From: Flavimobilis marinus
GTDB taxonomy: Bacteria > Actinomycetota > Actinomycetes > Actinomycetales > Cellulomonadaceae
Assembly (NCBI RefSeq): GCF_900113055.1
Contig: NZ_FONZ01000001.1
Coordinates: forward strand, 558,001 to 622,000
Length of the DNA stretch: 64,000 nucleotides
Reading direction: 5' to 3'
Shown: positions 45,216 to 54,400 of the stretch, one piece after another
Layout: the number at the start of each line of letters is the position of its first letter
Position numbering within the stretch: the stretch's first letter is position 1
The notes under the pieces: generated by a model
The model's database searches: none
What the model was told of the DNA's origin: nothing
The model's input: the letters and a program-made list of their open reading frames with translations, nothing else
Position numbers and translations under genes: made by a program

Positions 45216-45620
45216 GTGCGGCTCAGCATGCTGCTCGACATCGACTCGCAGGCCGGACCGGTCACCGCCGGCCGCCTGCCCAGCACCCCGACCACCGACG
45301 CGCGCACCGCGCACGCGTCGACCACCACGCCGCAGGCCGCCGCACAGTCCGAGCGACGCGAGTTCGCGCTGCTCGTCGCCGGCCTGCTGCCGTGCCGCAA
45401 CAACGACCCCGAGCTCTGGTTCGCCGAGCAGACGGCAGCGGTCGAGCAGGCCAAGGCCATGTGCCGCGAGTGCCCGCTTGTGGCCGGCTGCCTGGCCGGC
45501 GCGATCGAGCGCGCCGAGCCGTGGGGCGTGTGGGGTGGCGAGGTCTTCGTGGACGGCCGCGTGGTCGCCACCAAGCGTGGCCGGGGACGCCCCCGCAAGG
45601 TCGACGTGGTCGTCTCGTGA
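45216..45620 (+). CDS. whiB7: WhiB7 antibiotic-resistance transcription activator
   Basis: The 134-residue WhiB protein carries a 4Fe-4S cluster on C60, C83, C86 and C92 (CRECPLVAGC), the GVWGG turn (104-108) that contacts the primary sigma factor, and a C-terminal AT-hook RGRPRK (123-128). The AT-hook identifies WhiB7, the activator of intrinsic drug-resistance genes. The GTG at 45216 is chosen since GGAGG ends five bases upstream; an ATG at 45228 is too far from that site. The 350-nt leader carries an upstream ORF and hairpins. Its location behind uvrD2 matches mycobacteria. Confidence 0.95.
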   Translation: MRLSMLLDIDSQAGPVTAGRLPSTPTTDARTAHASTTTPQAAAQSERREFALLVAGLLPCRNNDPELWFAEQTAAVEQAKAMCRECPLVAGCLAGAIERAEPWGVWGGEVFVDGRVVATKRGRGRPRKVDVVVS

Positions 45621-45636
45621 CGCCGTCGTCGATCGA

Positions 45637-46443
45637 TCAATCCGGGGCGTCCGCCGTCCCGCCCCCGAAGGGCCCGCTCACGTCGAGCGGGCCCTTCTGG
45701 CTTGCCACGAGGCTGTGGCAGCCGCACGTCGGGTGGGGCGGCCACCGCTCGACGTGGTGCGCGGCCGCAGCCGAGACGAATTGCTCGGTCGTGGCGATGC
45801 CGACGTCGCGCCCGTCCACGAGCCTCGTCACCGCGCGCACGGCCGCGCCTGCCGCCGCCAGCGCGAGCACCGTCTCCTCCGCGTGGCGTCCATAGCGCGC
45901 CGATGCCGTCCGTTGCGGTGCGCGTGCGGCATCGTCGGCGCGGTGCAGGTCCACGCAGCGCAGGCAGGCCGTGGTCCCCGGCACCACGAGCGGGCCCACC
46001 GTCACCGCGGCGCCCTCCCACGCGACGGGCAGGTGCGGGATGCCGTGGCCCATCAGCTGCCAGGTCCGCGTCACGTCGAGCGGACCGCCCCCGACCACGA
46101 CGACGACGTCGAGGTCGGTCCGTTCGCCCAGGCCCACCCGTCCGCCGTGCCCGTGCAGCAGCCGGGCCGCCGCCGACCGCCGCGACGCGCCCACGTCCCG
46201 CAGGTCGTAGCCCCCTGGACCCACGTCTCGGGTGTCCACCTCGAGGTCGTCGTCGACCACGACCGTGCCCATGCCGCACGCGACCAGCGAGCGTGCGAGC
46301 AGCAGGCCCGTCCTTCCCAGCCCGCACACGCCCACCGTGGCCGAGGCCCGCAGGGCCCGCGTGAGCGCACCCCGCCCGTCGTGGCGCGCCGCGGACCACA
46401 GCTCCTCGTCAGGGTGGGCGGGGGTCCCGGCTCGCAGTCGCAT
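45637..46443 (-). CDS. ThiF/E1-like adenylyltransferase-fold protein
   Basis: The 268-residue protein has a Rossmann segment VGVCGLGRTGLLLARSLVACG with a DDD acidic end (VVVDDDLEVD), as in ThiF/MoeB/E1-like enzymes. Zinc-type cysteines appear in CLRCVDLHR and in the C-terminal CGCHSL. The first glycine-rich loop is intact but the usual catalytic Arg finger and Asp pattern are weak. Resemblance to leader-binding proteins of azole-peptide pathways is noted, but no cyclodehydratase or precursor gene is nearby. Its 3' end contains the whiB7 terminator. Confidence 0.72.
   Translation of the reverse strand: MRLRAGTPAHPDEELWSAARHDGRGALTRALRASATVGVCGLGRTGLLLARSLVACGMGTVVVDDDLEVDTRDVGPGGYDLRDVGASRRSAAARLLHGHGGRVGLGERTDLDVVVVVGGGPLDVTRTWQLMGHGIPHLPVAWEGAAVTVGPLVVPGTTACLRCVDLHRADDAARAPQRTASARYGRHAEETVLALAAAGAAVRAVTRLVDGRDVGIATTEQFVSAAAAHHVERWPPHPTCGCHSLVASQKGPLDVSGPFGGGTADAPD
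45667..45697 (+). terminator. whiB7 terminator inside ThiF-like gene
   Basis: A perfect 13-bp stem (45667-45679 with 45685-45697) with a 5-nt loop lies 47 bp after the whiB7 stop, within the 3' coding end of the convergent ThiF-like gene. Confidence 0.65.
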
Positions 46444-46531
46444 GATCCCAGCGTGCCCCGGGCACGCCCGTCAGCGTCGACCTTCCACAGGCTCACCCGG
46501 GGCGATGGTGGGAAATGTCGCTCCTGAGCGG

Positions 46532-46537
46532 TACGGT
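46532..46537 (+). promoter_or_regulatory. Leaderless -10 of DUF45 metallopeptidase gene
   Basis: TACGGT, a 7-nt spacer, then the GTG at 46545. Confidence 0.55.
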
Positions 46538-46544
46538 CAGGCCT

Positions 46545-47135
46545 GTGTCCGGCGAACGGGAGGGGACCGTCGAGGTCCGTCGTAGTCGCCGCCGCGTGCG
46601 GACGGTGAACGCCTATCGCGACGGCGAGCGCACGGTCGTGTCCATCCCGGCCCGGTTCAGCGCCGCCGAGGAGGCCGAGTGGGTCGCCCGGATGCTCGCG
46701 CGCCTCGCCGCCAAGGAGCGCCGTCGGCGCCCGTCGGACGACGAGCTCATGGCGCGCGCGCAGGATCTCTCCGAGCGCTACCTCGGCGGGCGCGCCCGCC
46801 CCGACTCGGTCAGCTGGGTCGGCAACCAGGGGCGCCGGTGGGGCTCGTGCAGCATCGAGCAGCGGACCATCCGCATCTCGTCCCGGGTGCGGGGGCTGCC
46901 GTCCTGGGTGATCGACTACGTGATCCTGCACGAGCTCGTGCACCTGCTGCACCCCAACCACACGGCAGCGTTCTGGGAGACCCTCGCCGTCTACCCCCGC
47001 GCCGACCGCGCGCGCGGGTTCCTCGACGGCGTGGCGTTCGCGGACGAGCGCTCGGGTCGGGACCGGCTCGCCCCCTCGGACACGGACGACCGCTCGCCCG
47101 AGGCCGACGAGCCGCCGTCCGCCGCGACGGACTAG
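46545..47135 (+). CDS. DUF45/YgjP-type zinc metallopeptidase
   Basis: The 196-residue protein has the SprT/YgjP-like zinc site [19 protein letters not shown] (HExxH plus a distal His) and the preceding [11 protein letters not shown] strand typical of DUF45. The charged C-terminal tail is variable. The substrate is unknown. The GTG at 46545 is leaderless by position. It is convergent with the DUF2342 gene, with only 4 bp between stops. Confidence 0.85.
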   Translation: MSGEREGTVEVRRSRRRVRTVNAYRDGERTVVSIPARFSAAEEAEWVARMLARLAAKERRRRPSDDELMARAQDLSERYLGGRARPDSVSWVGNQGRRWGSCSIEQRTIRISSRVRGLPSWVIDYVILHELVHLLHPNHTAAFWETLAVYPRADRARGFLDGVAFADERSGRDRLAPSDTDDRSPEADEPPSAATD

Positions 47136-47139
47136 CGGC

Positions 47140-48570
47140 TCATCCCTCGACGGGCCGGTCGGTGCCGTCGTCGTCCGCGAGCAGCTCCGCGATCGCGCGG
47201 TCGACGTCCGCCTGCTCCTCGGTCGTCTCGCTGCGGCGGCGCACGAAGCCCGCGGGATCGTCCAGGTCGAGCGCGACGGGCAGCAGGTCGGGGTGGTCCC
47301 AGACGCGGTCGCGTCCCTCGGTGCCGAGGCCCGAACCGATGGCCGACCACAGCGCCGCGGCCTCACGCGAGCGGCGCGGGCGGAGCTCGAGACCGACGAG
47401 CGACGCGAAGGTCTGCTCGGCCGGGCCGCCAGCAGCGCGTCGGCGGCGGATCATCTCGCGCAAGGCCATGGTGTGCGGCAGATGGGGGAGCGCCGCCGTC
47501 GTCGTGACCTCGTCCACCCACCCCTCGACGAGCGCGAGGCTCGTCTCGAGCCGTGCCAGCGTCGCCTTCTGGTCCTCGGTCGCGGCGATGCCGAACACGC
47601 CGGAGGACAGTGCGGCCTGCATCGCGGCCGGGTCGGTGGGGTCGATCTGCGAGATCGCGGACTCGAGCGCGTCGGTGTCGATCGTGATGCCGCGGGCGTA
47701 GGCGTCGACGAGGCCGAGCAGGTGCCCGCGCAGCCATCCGACGTGCGTGAACAGCCGGGCGTGGGCGGCCTCGCGCAGCGCGAGGAACAGCCGCACCTCG
47801 TCGGCCGGCGTGTCGAGTCCCTCGGCGAAGGCGGCGACGTTGGTCGGGAGCAGGACGCTGACGCGCTCTTCGAGGAGCGGCACGCCGATGTCGGTGAGGC
47901 CGAAGACGTCGCGCGAGAGCGTGCCAGCCGCCTGACCCACCTGCATCCCGAACACCGCGGACCCGAGCCTGGTGACGATCGTCGTCGGGTCGAAGGCGTT
48001 GTCGCCCGCGCCGAGGATCCCGGCGAGGCGGCTCTCGATCCCGTCGGAGTCCGAGGCCATGGCGTCGAGGTCGGGCAGGTGCTCGCGCAGGACGCCGGTG
48101 AGCGCGGCGACGAGGTTCTCGGCGATCGGGGCGGCGAGAGCGTTCCAGGCCGGCAGGGTGCGCTCGACCCACTCGGACCGGCTCCAGGCGAGCCGCAGCC
48201 CGCCCGCCGGCGGGAGCTCGGTCGCTGAGTCCAGCCAGAGGTCGGCGACCGACAGGGCCTCGGAGACGGCGCGCACGTCCGAGCGCGTGATGCTGGGGTC
48301 GCCCTCGCCGGCTGCGACCTGCCGGGCGATGTCGTGGGCGACGTCGGAGTTCACCGGCGCGTTGCCCGCCCCCAGCAGCGACCTGACCTGCGAGAGGACC
48401 TGGTCCATCAGGGCAGGGTTGTCAGCGATGCCGGCGGCGGCGTTGAGCGCCTCGACGTCCATGCCGCGGGCCTTCAGCTCTTCGATCGCCTCGGCGGCGT
48501 CGGAGCCGAACACGGAGCGCAGCAGCTTCTCCCAGGGCGCCTCGTCGGGCGACGGGTCGGAAGGGGCCAT
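47140..48570 (-). CDS. DUF2342 zinc-dependent metalloprotease-like protein
   Basis: The 476-residue protein belongs to the DUF2342 family found across actinobacteria. It starts with PWEKLLRSVFGSDAAEAIEELKARG and contains REAAHARLFTHVGWLRGHL near residues 266-284, the family's E-x-x-H-like metal site. No peptidase activity has been established that can be cited here. The ATG at 48570 is consistent with the family start. It is divergent from the epimerase-like gene and adjacent to the DUF45 gene. Confidence 0.85.
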   Translation of the reverse strand: MAPSDPSPDEAPWEKLLRSVFGSDAAEAIEELKARGMDVEALNAAAGIADNPALMDQVLSQVRSLLGAGNAPVNSDVAHDIARQVAAGEGDPSITRSDVRAVSEALSVADLWLDSATELPPAGGLRLAWSRSEWVERTLPAWNALAAPIAENLVAALTGVLREHLPDLDAMASDSDGIESRLAGILGAGDNAFDPTTIVTRLGSAVFGMQVGQAAGTLSRDVFGLTDIGVPLLEERVSVLLPTNVAAFAEGLDTPADEVRLFLALREAAHARLFTHVGWLRGHLLGLVDAYARGITIDTDALESAISQIDPTDPAAMQAALSSGVFGIAATEDQKATLARLETSLALVEGWVDEVTTTAALPHLPHTMALREMIRRRRAAGGPAEQTFASLVGLELRPRRSREAAALWSAIGSGLGTEGRDRVWDHPDLLPVALDLDDPAGFVRRRSETTEEQADVDRAIAELLADDDGTDRPVEG

Positions 48571-48662
48571 GATGAACTCCTGACAGGATCGCGTGCTGGT
48601 GCACTGCCACGACCACGGTAGCGATCTTCTCGACCATCCGGTGCAGAAGGGAGGAGTTCAGG

Positions 48663-49616
48663 ATGCCAGTTCGCTCACGGCGCACCGCTGTGCACGGCTC
48701 CGGCCCGGTGTCCGACACCCTCGCGCACCTCCTCGAGGCGGAGACCTGGGACCCCGACGACGCCGTCGCGCGCGCGTCGATCGATGTGCTCGTCGTCGTC
48801 CTCGACGGCGGTGACTTCGATCCGGTCCGCACGAACCGGCCGCGCGACGTCGGCTCGGGCCTGCACGACCTGACGACCGTCGCCCGAGCACCCGGCGCGC
48901 ACGTCGTCGTGGTCACGAGCGCGGCCGTGCTGGGCGCGCGGCCCGGTCAGGGACCGCTCGGCGACGACGCCCCCGTGCTCGCCGACGCCGAGGGTTCCGT
49001 CGGGGAGCTCGTGGAGGCGGAGCGGGTCCTGCGCGAGGTCGTGTCCCCCGAGCGTCTCGCGGTGCTCCGCACCGCCGCGCTCGTGGGCCCGGGGGTCGAC
49101 ACGATGATGACGCGGCACTTCGAGGCGCCGCGCCTGCTGATGGTCCGTGGTCAGGAGCGTCCCTGGCAGTTCCTGCACGTCGAGGATCTCGCGGAGGCCG
49201 TCCGCACGATCGCCGACCTGACGCTGTGCGGTGACCTCACCGCCGGGGCCGAGGGCGAGCTCGCCGCCACCGAGGTCGCCCGGCTCAGCGGGCTGCGCAC
49301 CGTCGAGCTGCCGGCCGCGACCGCGTTCGGCGTCGCGGAGCGGCTCCACCGGCTGGGGGTGCTCCCGGCGCCGGCGAGCGACCTCGCGTACGCCGTCTAC
49401 CCGTGGACGGTGACGTCGGCGCGGTTGCGCCAGGCTCGCTGGCAGCCGGTCTATGACAACGAGGCGTGCCTGGCGGTGCTGCTCGAGGGTGCGCGCGGCC
49501 GGCTCGGTGTCGCCGGGCGGCGCGTCGGCGGCCGCGACGCCGCCGCCCTCGGCGCGGTCGGCGCGACCGTCGCGCTGCTCGGCACGGCGGCGTTGGTGCG
49601 GCGCGCGCGCCGATGA
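48663..49616 (+). CDS. NAD-dependent epimerase-like protein with C-terminal membrane helix
   Basis: The 317-residue protein resembles SDR-type epimerases in its middle (VVVVTSAAVLGARPGQG, VLRTAALVGPGVDTMM, RPWQFLHVEDLAEAV, YAVYPWTVTSARLRQARWQP). The N-terminal glycine-rich loop is eroded to VHGSGPVSD and no Y-x3-K pair is apparent, so catalysis is doubtful. A hydrophobic segment near residues 290-310 followed by RRARR suggests a membrane anchor. The ATG at 48663 has a GGGAGGAG site. Confidence 0.78.
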   Translation: MPVRSRRTAVHGSGPVSDTLAHLLEAETWDPDDAVARASIDVLVVVLDGGDFDPVRTNRPRDVGSGLHDLTTVARAPGAHVVVVTSAAVLGARPGQGPLGDDAPVLADAEGSVGELVEAERVLREVVSPERLAVLRTAALVGPGVDTMMTRHFEAPRLLMVRGQERPWQFLHVEDLAEAVRTIADLTLCGDLTAGAEGELAATEVARLSGLRTVELPAATAFGVAERLHRLGVLPAPASDLAYAVYPWTVTSARLRQARWQPVYDNEACLAVLLEGARGRLGVAGRRVGGRDAAALGAVGATVALLGTAALVRRARR

Positions 49617-49661
49617 CGACTCGTCCAGCGCACACCCAGCCGTCTCAGGGATGATGTGCCG

Positions 49662-50765
49662 GTGCCCGAACACCTGACCAACGACCAGCCCGTCGTCGAA
49701 GCCCCGCTGGCCGCGCGCCCGTCGCGACGCGCCGTGACGTACTCCGTCTCCATGGTGGTGGCCGCGATCGGCCTCGCGGCGCTCTCCGTGCTGCCCACGA
49801 CGTACGTGGTGCGCGCGCCCGGACCGACGTTCGACACGCTCGGCGTCTCCGGGGAGCGGCCCGTGATCACGGTGGCGGGCACCGAGACGTTCCCGACCAC
49901 CGGCGAGCTGCGGCTCACCACGGTCTCCGGCTCTGGCTCGCCCGACAACCGGGTCCCGCTCCTGCGCGTCGTCAAGGCGTGGGTCGACCCGGACGAGGCG
50001 GTCTACCCGCTCGAGGCGATCTACCCCGAGGGGCAGACGCAGGACGAGATCGCTGCCGTGACGACCGCCCAGATGGTCTCGAGCCAGGAGGCCGCGACCG
50101 TGGCGGCCCTGGTCAAGCTCGGCTATGAGGTTTCCGCCACGATGACGATCGCGGAGGCCGTCGACGGTTCGGGGGCGGCCGGCATCGTCGAGCCCGGCGA
50201 CGTCGTGACCACGCTCGAGGGCACGGAGGTCGTGAGCTACCAGCAGCTCGTCGGCATGCTCGATGAGATCGAGGCGGGCACGACGGTCACGCTGGGCGTC
50301 GACCGGGCGGGCGCGGAGGTCGACCTCGAGATCACGACGACCGCGCACGAGGCGGACGGCTCGGCTTTCCTCGGGGTGCTGCTCACCACGGACTTCGACT
50401 TCCCGGTCGACGTGGACATGCAGCTGCAGGACGTGGGTGGCTCGAGCGCCGGGATGATGTTCGCCCTCGGTCTCATGGACAAGCTCACCCCGGCAGACGA
50501 GGCGGCGGGTGAGGTGGTCGCGGGCACGGGCACCATGTCGATCACGGGCGAGGTCGGCCCGATCGGCGGCATCCAGTTCAAGCTCGACGGCGCCGTGCGC
50601 GACGGCGCGCGCTGGTTCCTGGCCCCGGTCGAGAACTGCGACGAGGTCGTCGGCAACGTCCCGGACGGCCTTGGTGTGGTCGCGGTCGCGACCCTCGACG
50701 AGGCCTACGCCGCGCTCGAGGCGATCGGCTCCGGGGACACGGCGGGCCTGCCTTCCTGCGGCTGA
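49662..50765 (+). CDS. PDZ/Lon-like membrane protease (YlbL family)
   Basis: The 367-residue protein has one N-terminal membrane helix (about 25-47), an extracytoplasmic PDZ domain (about 150-230) and a Lon-type protease domain with the Ser/Lys dyad S262 (GGSSAGMM) and K307 (GIQFKLDGA). It is syntenic with mycobacterial Rv3194c. Substrates are unknown. The GTG at 49662 lies six bases after GATGAT; an in-frame GTG at 49656 is less likely. A terminator overlaps its stop codon. Confidence 0.92.
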   Translation: MPEHLTNDQPVVEAPLAARPSRRAVTYSVSMVVAAIGLAALSVLPTTYVVRAPGPTFDTLGVSGERPVITVAGTETFPTTGELRLTTVSGSGSPDNRVPLLRVVKAWVDPDEAVYPLEAIYPEGQTQDEIAAVTTAQMVSSQEAATVAALVKLGYEVSATMTIAEAVDGSGAAGIVEPGDVVTTLEGTEVVSYQQLVGMLDEIEAGTTVTLGVDRAGAEVDLEITTTAHEADGSAFLGVLLTTDFDFPVDVDMQLQDVGGSSAGMMFALGLMDKLTPADEAAGEVVAGTGTMSITGEVGPIGGIQFKLDGAVRDGARWFLAPVENCDEVVGNVPDGLGVVAVATLDEAYAALEAIGSGDTAGLPSCG

Positions 50766-50803
50766 GCGGCGCGGGTACCGCTCAGCGACGCGGCGCCGCT
50801 CAG
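50762..50803. terminator. Bidirectional terminator containing both stop codons
   Basis: The 11-bp arms 50762-50772 and 50793-50803 each include the TGA of one convergent gene (PDZ/Lon-like and PPA1309). Confidence 0.7.
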
Positions 50804-51363
50804 TCCGAGAATGTCGCGTGCAGCGCCTCGACGAGGCCCGGCACCAGGTCCGGGCCCAGGCCGACCTGCGTCGGGTCGTCGTTGGCCTTGGTGCGGATGG
50901 CGCACCACGAGGGTCCGTCGCGCAGCACGGCGACCGCGAGGCGCACGTCCTGGCGGTCTGGGTGCTGGGCGAGGTAGGCGATCGCGGCGTCGGGGTCCTC
51001 GGGCATGTCGACCTCGGCCTCGGGCGGCACGATCACGCGCTCGACGACGACGGCGGCGCCGTCGACGGTCGGCGGCCAGGCGAGAGAGCCGAGCAGCTCC
51101 TCGAGCGACGACGCGGGCGGGAGGTCCTCCTGCTCGACGGACAGCAGGTGGTACTGGTTGGCCTCGAGCGCCGTCGGCAGCTCCGGCATCTGCTCCGTGA
51201 GCTCGGGCGTGGCCTCGAGGGCGCGGGCGGTGCGCAGGATCGCGAACACGCGGGGCGGGCCGTCCCAGCCGCCGGTCGCGACGTGCTGCTCGATCTCGCG
51301 GACGGTCTCGGAGAGCGTGAGCTCCTCGAGCGTGAAGGTGCGGTCGGTGGGCTCGGTGCTCAT
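50800..51363 (-). CDS. PPA1309-family protein
   Basis: The 187-residue cytosolic protein belongs to the actinobacterial PPA1309 family usually encoded between the PDZ/Lon-like and UPF0182 genes. It shows VREIEQHVATGGWDGPPRVFALV-like N-terminal sequence (actual ending FAILRTA) and a C-terminal REGPSW-like strand (DGPSWCAIRTK). No catalytic motif is evident and the function is unknown. The ATG at 51363 lies seven bases after GATGCT on the minus strand. Confidence 0.8.
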   Translation of the reverse strand: MSTEPTDRTFTLEELTLSETVREIEQHVATGGWDGPPRVFAILRTARALEATPELTEQMPELPTALEANQYHLLSVEQEDLPPASSLEELLGSLAWPPTVDGAAVVVERVIVPPEAEVDMPEDPDAAIAYLAQHPDRQDVRLAVAVLRDGPSWCAIRTKANDDPTQVGLGPDLVPGLVEALHATFSD

Positions 51364-51487
51364 GGGTCCCAGCATCGCAGATCCACCTGACGCGGCCGTG
51401 CCGGGGCCGCGCGGTCTGTGGGAACCTAGGGGCACCCTCGTGCGTTGAGGGGGCAGAAGCACTTCTTCGACCACACGAGGTTCAACC

Positions 51488-54400
51488 GTGTCCTTCGCCG
51501 TACCGTCCAGACCCGCACGCCCCGAGAAGAAGCAGGGGCGTCGCGTCAGCCCGCTCGCGATGACCGTCGGCGTCCTCGCCGCCATCGCCTTCCTGCTCGT
51601 CCTCGCGTCCTCGTTCTGGACGGAGGTGCTGTGGTTCAGCGAGCTCGGTTTCAGCGAGGTCCTGTGGACCCAGTGGGGCACGCGCGCTGCGCTCTTCGTC
51701 GTCGGGCTCGTCGTGATGGCCCTCGTCGTCGGGCTCAACCTGCACCTCGCCTACCGCAGCCGTCCGGTGTACGCGCCGTCGACGCCCGAGCAGGCGACGC
51801 TCGACCAGTACCGCGAGGCGGTGGAGCCGCTGCGCAAGCTGATGATGGTCGCGATCCCGGCCGTCCTCGGGCTGTTCGCCGGCGCTGCTGCGTCCGCGCA
51901 GTGGGAGACGGTGCTGCTGTGGATCAATCGCGTGCCGTTCGGCACGAACGACCCGCAGTGGGGCATGGACCTGTCGTTCTTCATCTTCACGCTGCCGTTC
52001 CTGCGGTTCATCGTCTCGCTGCTGCTCACGGCGCTCGTCATCGGCACGCTCGCGGCGCTCGCGATGCACTATCTCTACGGCGGCCTGCGCGTCGGCCCGA
52101 TCGCTGCGCACGAGCCGCGCGTCACGAAGGCCGCGCGCATCCAGCTCTCGGTGCTCGCCGCCGTCGGCATGCTGCTCCTGGCGGCCAACTACTGGCTCGA
52201 CCGCTACTCGATCCTCACGGCGTCGAACGAGCGGTTCCAGGGGGCGTCCTACGCGGACGTCAACGCCGTCATCCCGGCCAAGGCGATCCTCGCCGGTGTG
52301 GCCGTCCTGGTCGCGCTCCTGTTCGTCGTCACCGCGGTGCGCGGCGACTGGAAGCTGCCCGCGATCGGCGTGGGGCTGATGATCGTCTCGGCCGTCGCGA
52401 TCGGCGGGATCTACCCGGCGATCGTCGAGCGGTTCCAGGTGGCCCCCAACGCCCAGGAGCTCGAGGCCGACTACATCCAGCGCAACATCAATGCCACGCG
52501 CGACGCCTTCGGGATCGACGACGTCGAGGTCAGCCCTTACGACGCCGAGACCGAGGCGACCGCGGGGGCGCTGCGTGAGGACTCGCAGACCACGGCGTCG
52601 ATCCGCCTGCTCGACCCGGCGATCGTCAGCCCGGCGTTCCGCCAGCTGCAGCAGAACAAGCAGTACTACAACTTCCCCTCCACCCTGTCGGTGGACCGCT
52701 ACGCGATCGACGGCGAGAGCCGCGACACCGTGATCGCGGTGCGCGAGCTCGACCTCGACGGGATCGGCGCCGACCAGCGCAACTGGGTCAACGACCACAC
52801 GGTCTACACCCACGGCTACGGCGTGGCGGCGGCGTTCGGCAACACGACGAACTCCGACGGCCAGCCGACGTTCTTCCAGGGCGGCATCCCGTCGGTCGGT
52901 GCGCTCGGCGAGTACGAGCCGCGCATCTACTTCGGGCAGCAGTCGCCCGAGTACTCGATCGTCGGGGCGCCCGACGGCAACGAGTGGGAGCTCGACTACC
53001 CGGACACGGCCGAGGGGCAGATCAACACGTCGTTCCCGACCGACTCGGTGACCGCGGGGCCGTCGATCGGCAACATCCTCAACAAGCTGCTGTACGCCAT
53101 CAAGTTCGGTGACGAGAAGCTGCTGTTCTCCGACCGTGTGACGTCCGAGTCGCAGATCCTGTACGACCGCGACCCGCGTGACCGCGTCGCCAAGGTCGCC
53201 CCGTACCTGACCCTCGACCAGAAGGTCTACCCGGCCGTCGTCGACGGTCGCGTGGTGTGGATCGTCGACGGCTACACGACGACGGACGCCTACCCGTACT
53301 CGGCATCGCAGGCGCTCGACGCGGCCACGAACGACACGCTCACCGGCCGGGGATCCATCGCGGCCCTGGCTCCCCAGACGGTCAACTACATCCGCAACTC
53401 GGTGAAGGCCACGGTCGACGCCTACGACGGCTCCGTGACGCTGTACGCCTGGGACGCGCAGGACCCGATCCTGCAGGCGTGGTCGAAGATCTTCCCGGCG
53501 AGCATCACGGACCTGTCGGAGATGTCGGGCGACCTGATCAGCCACGTCCGGTACCCAGAGGACCTGTTCAAGGTCCAGCGCACGCTGCTGTCGAAGTACC
53601 ACGTGACCACCGCCCCCGAGTACTTCTCGGGTCAGGACTTCTGGCAGACGCCGCAGGAGCCGACGAACCGGTCGACGACGGGCACCAAGCCGCTGCAGCC
53701 GCCGTACTACCTGACGCTGCAGATGCCGGACCAGGACGAGCCGACCTTCTCGCTGATGTCGACGTTCATCCCCGGTGGTAACTCTGACCGACAGATCCTC
53801 ACCGGGTTCCTCGCGGCGGACGCCGACGCGGGAGCCGAGGCCGGCACGAAGGCGGAGGGCTACGGGAAGCTGCGCCTGCTCGAGCTGCCGAAGGACTCGA
53901 CCGTGCCTGCCCCGGGCCTCGTGCAGAACCGATTCGATTCTGACCCGAAGGTCTCCGAGCAGCTGAACATCCTCAGCCGCGGCAACTCGCAGGTCGTCAA
54001 CGGCAACCTCCTCACGCTCCCGGTGGGTGGCGGTCTGCTGTACGTGCAGCCCGTGTACGTGCAGTCGACGGGCTCCACGCAGATCCCGCTGCTGCGCAAG
54101 GTGCTGGTCTCGTTCGGTGAGAACATCGGCTACGCGGACACGCTCGAGGAGGCGCTCGACCAGGTCTTCGGCGGCGACTCCGGCGCGGAGATCGGCGACG
54201 ACGACATGCCCGACGTCGAGGTCCCGGACGCTCCGCTCGAGCCCGGCGATGGCCAGCCGACGGACGAGCCGACGACGGAGCCCACGGACGAGCCCACCAC
54301 GGAGCCGACGACAGAGCCGACGACCGAGCCGACGACCCCGGTCGTGCCGGGTTCGCCGCGCGAGGCGCTCGACGCGGCGCTGGCGGACGCCGTCGCGGCG

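Noticed and set aside
45637-46443. ThiF-like gene as part of an azole-peptide (TOMM) cluster
   Set aside because: No YcaO, dehydrogenase or precursor peptide gene is nearby, and the gene is part of a conserved housekeeping block.
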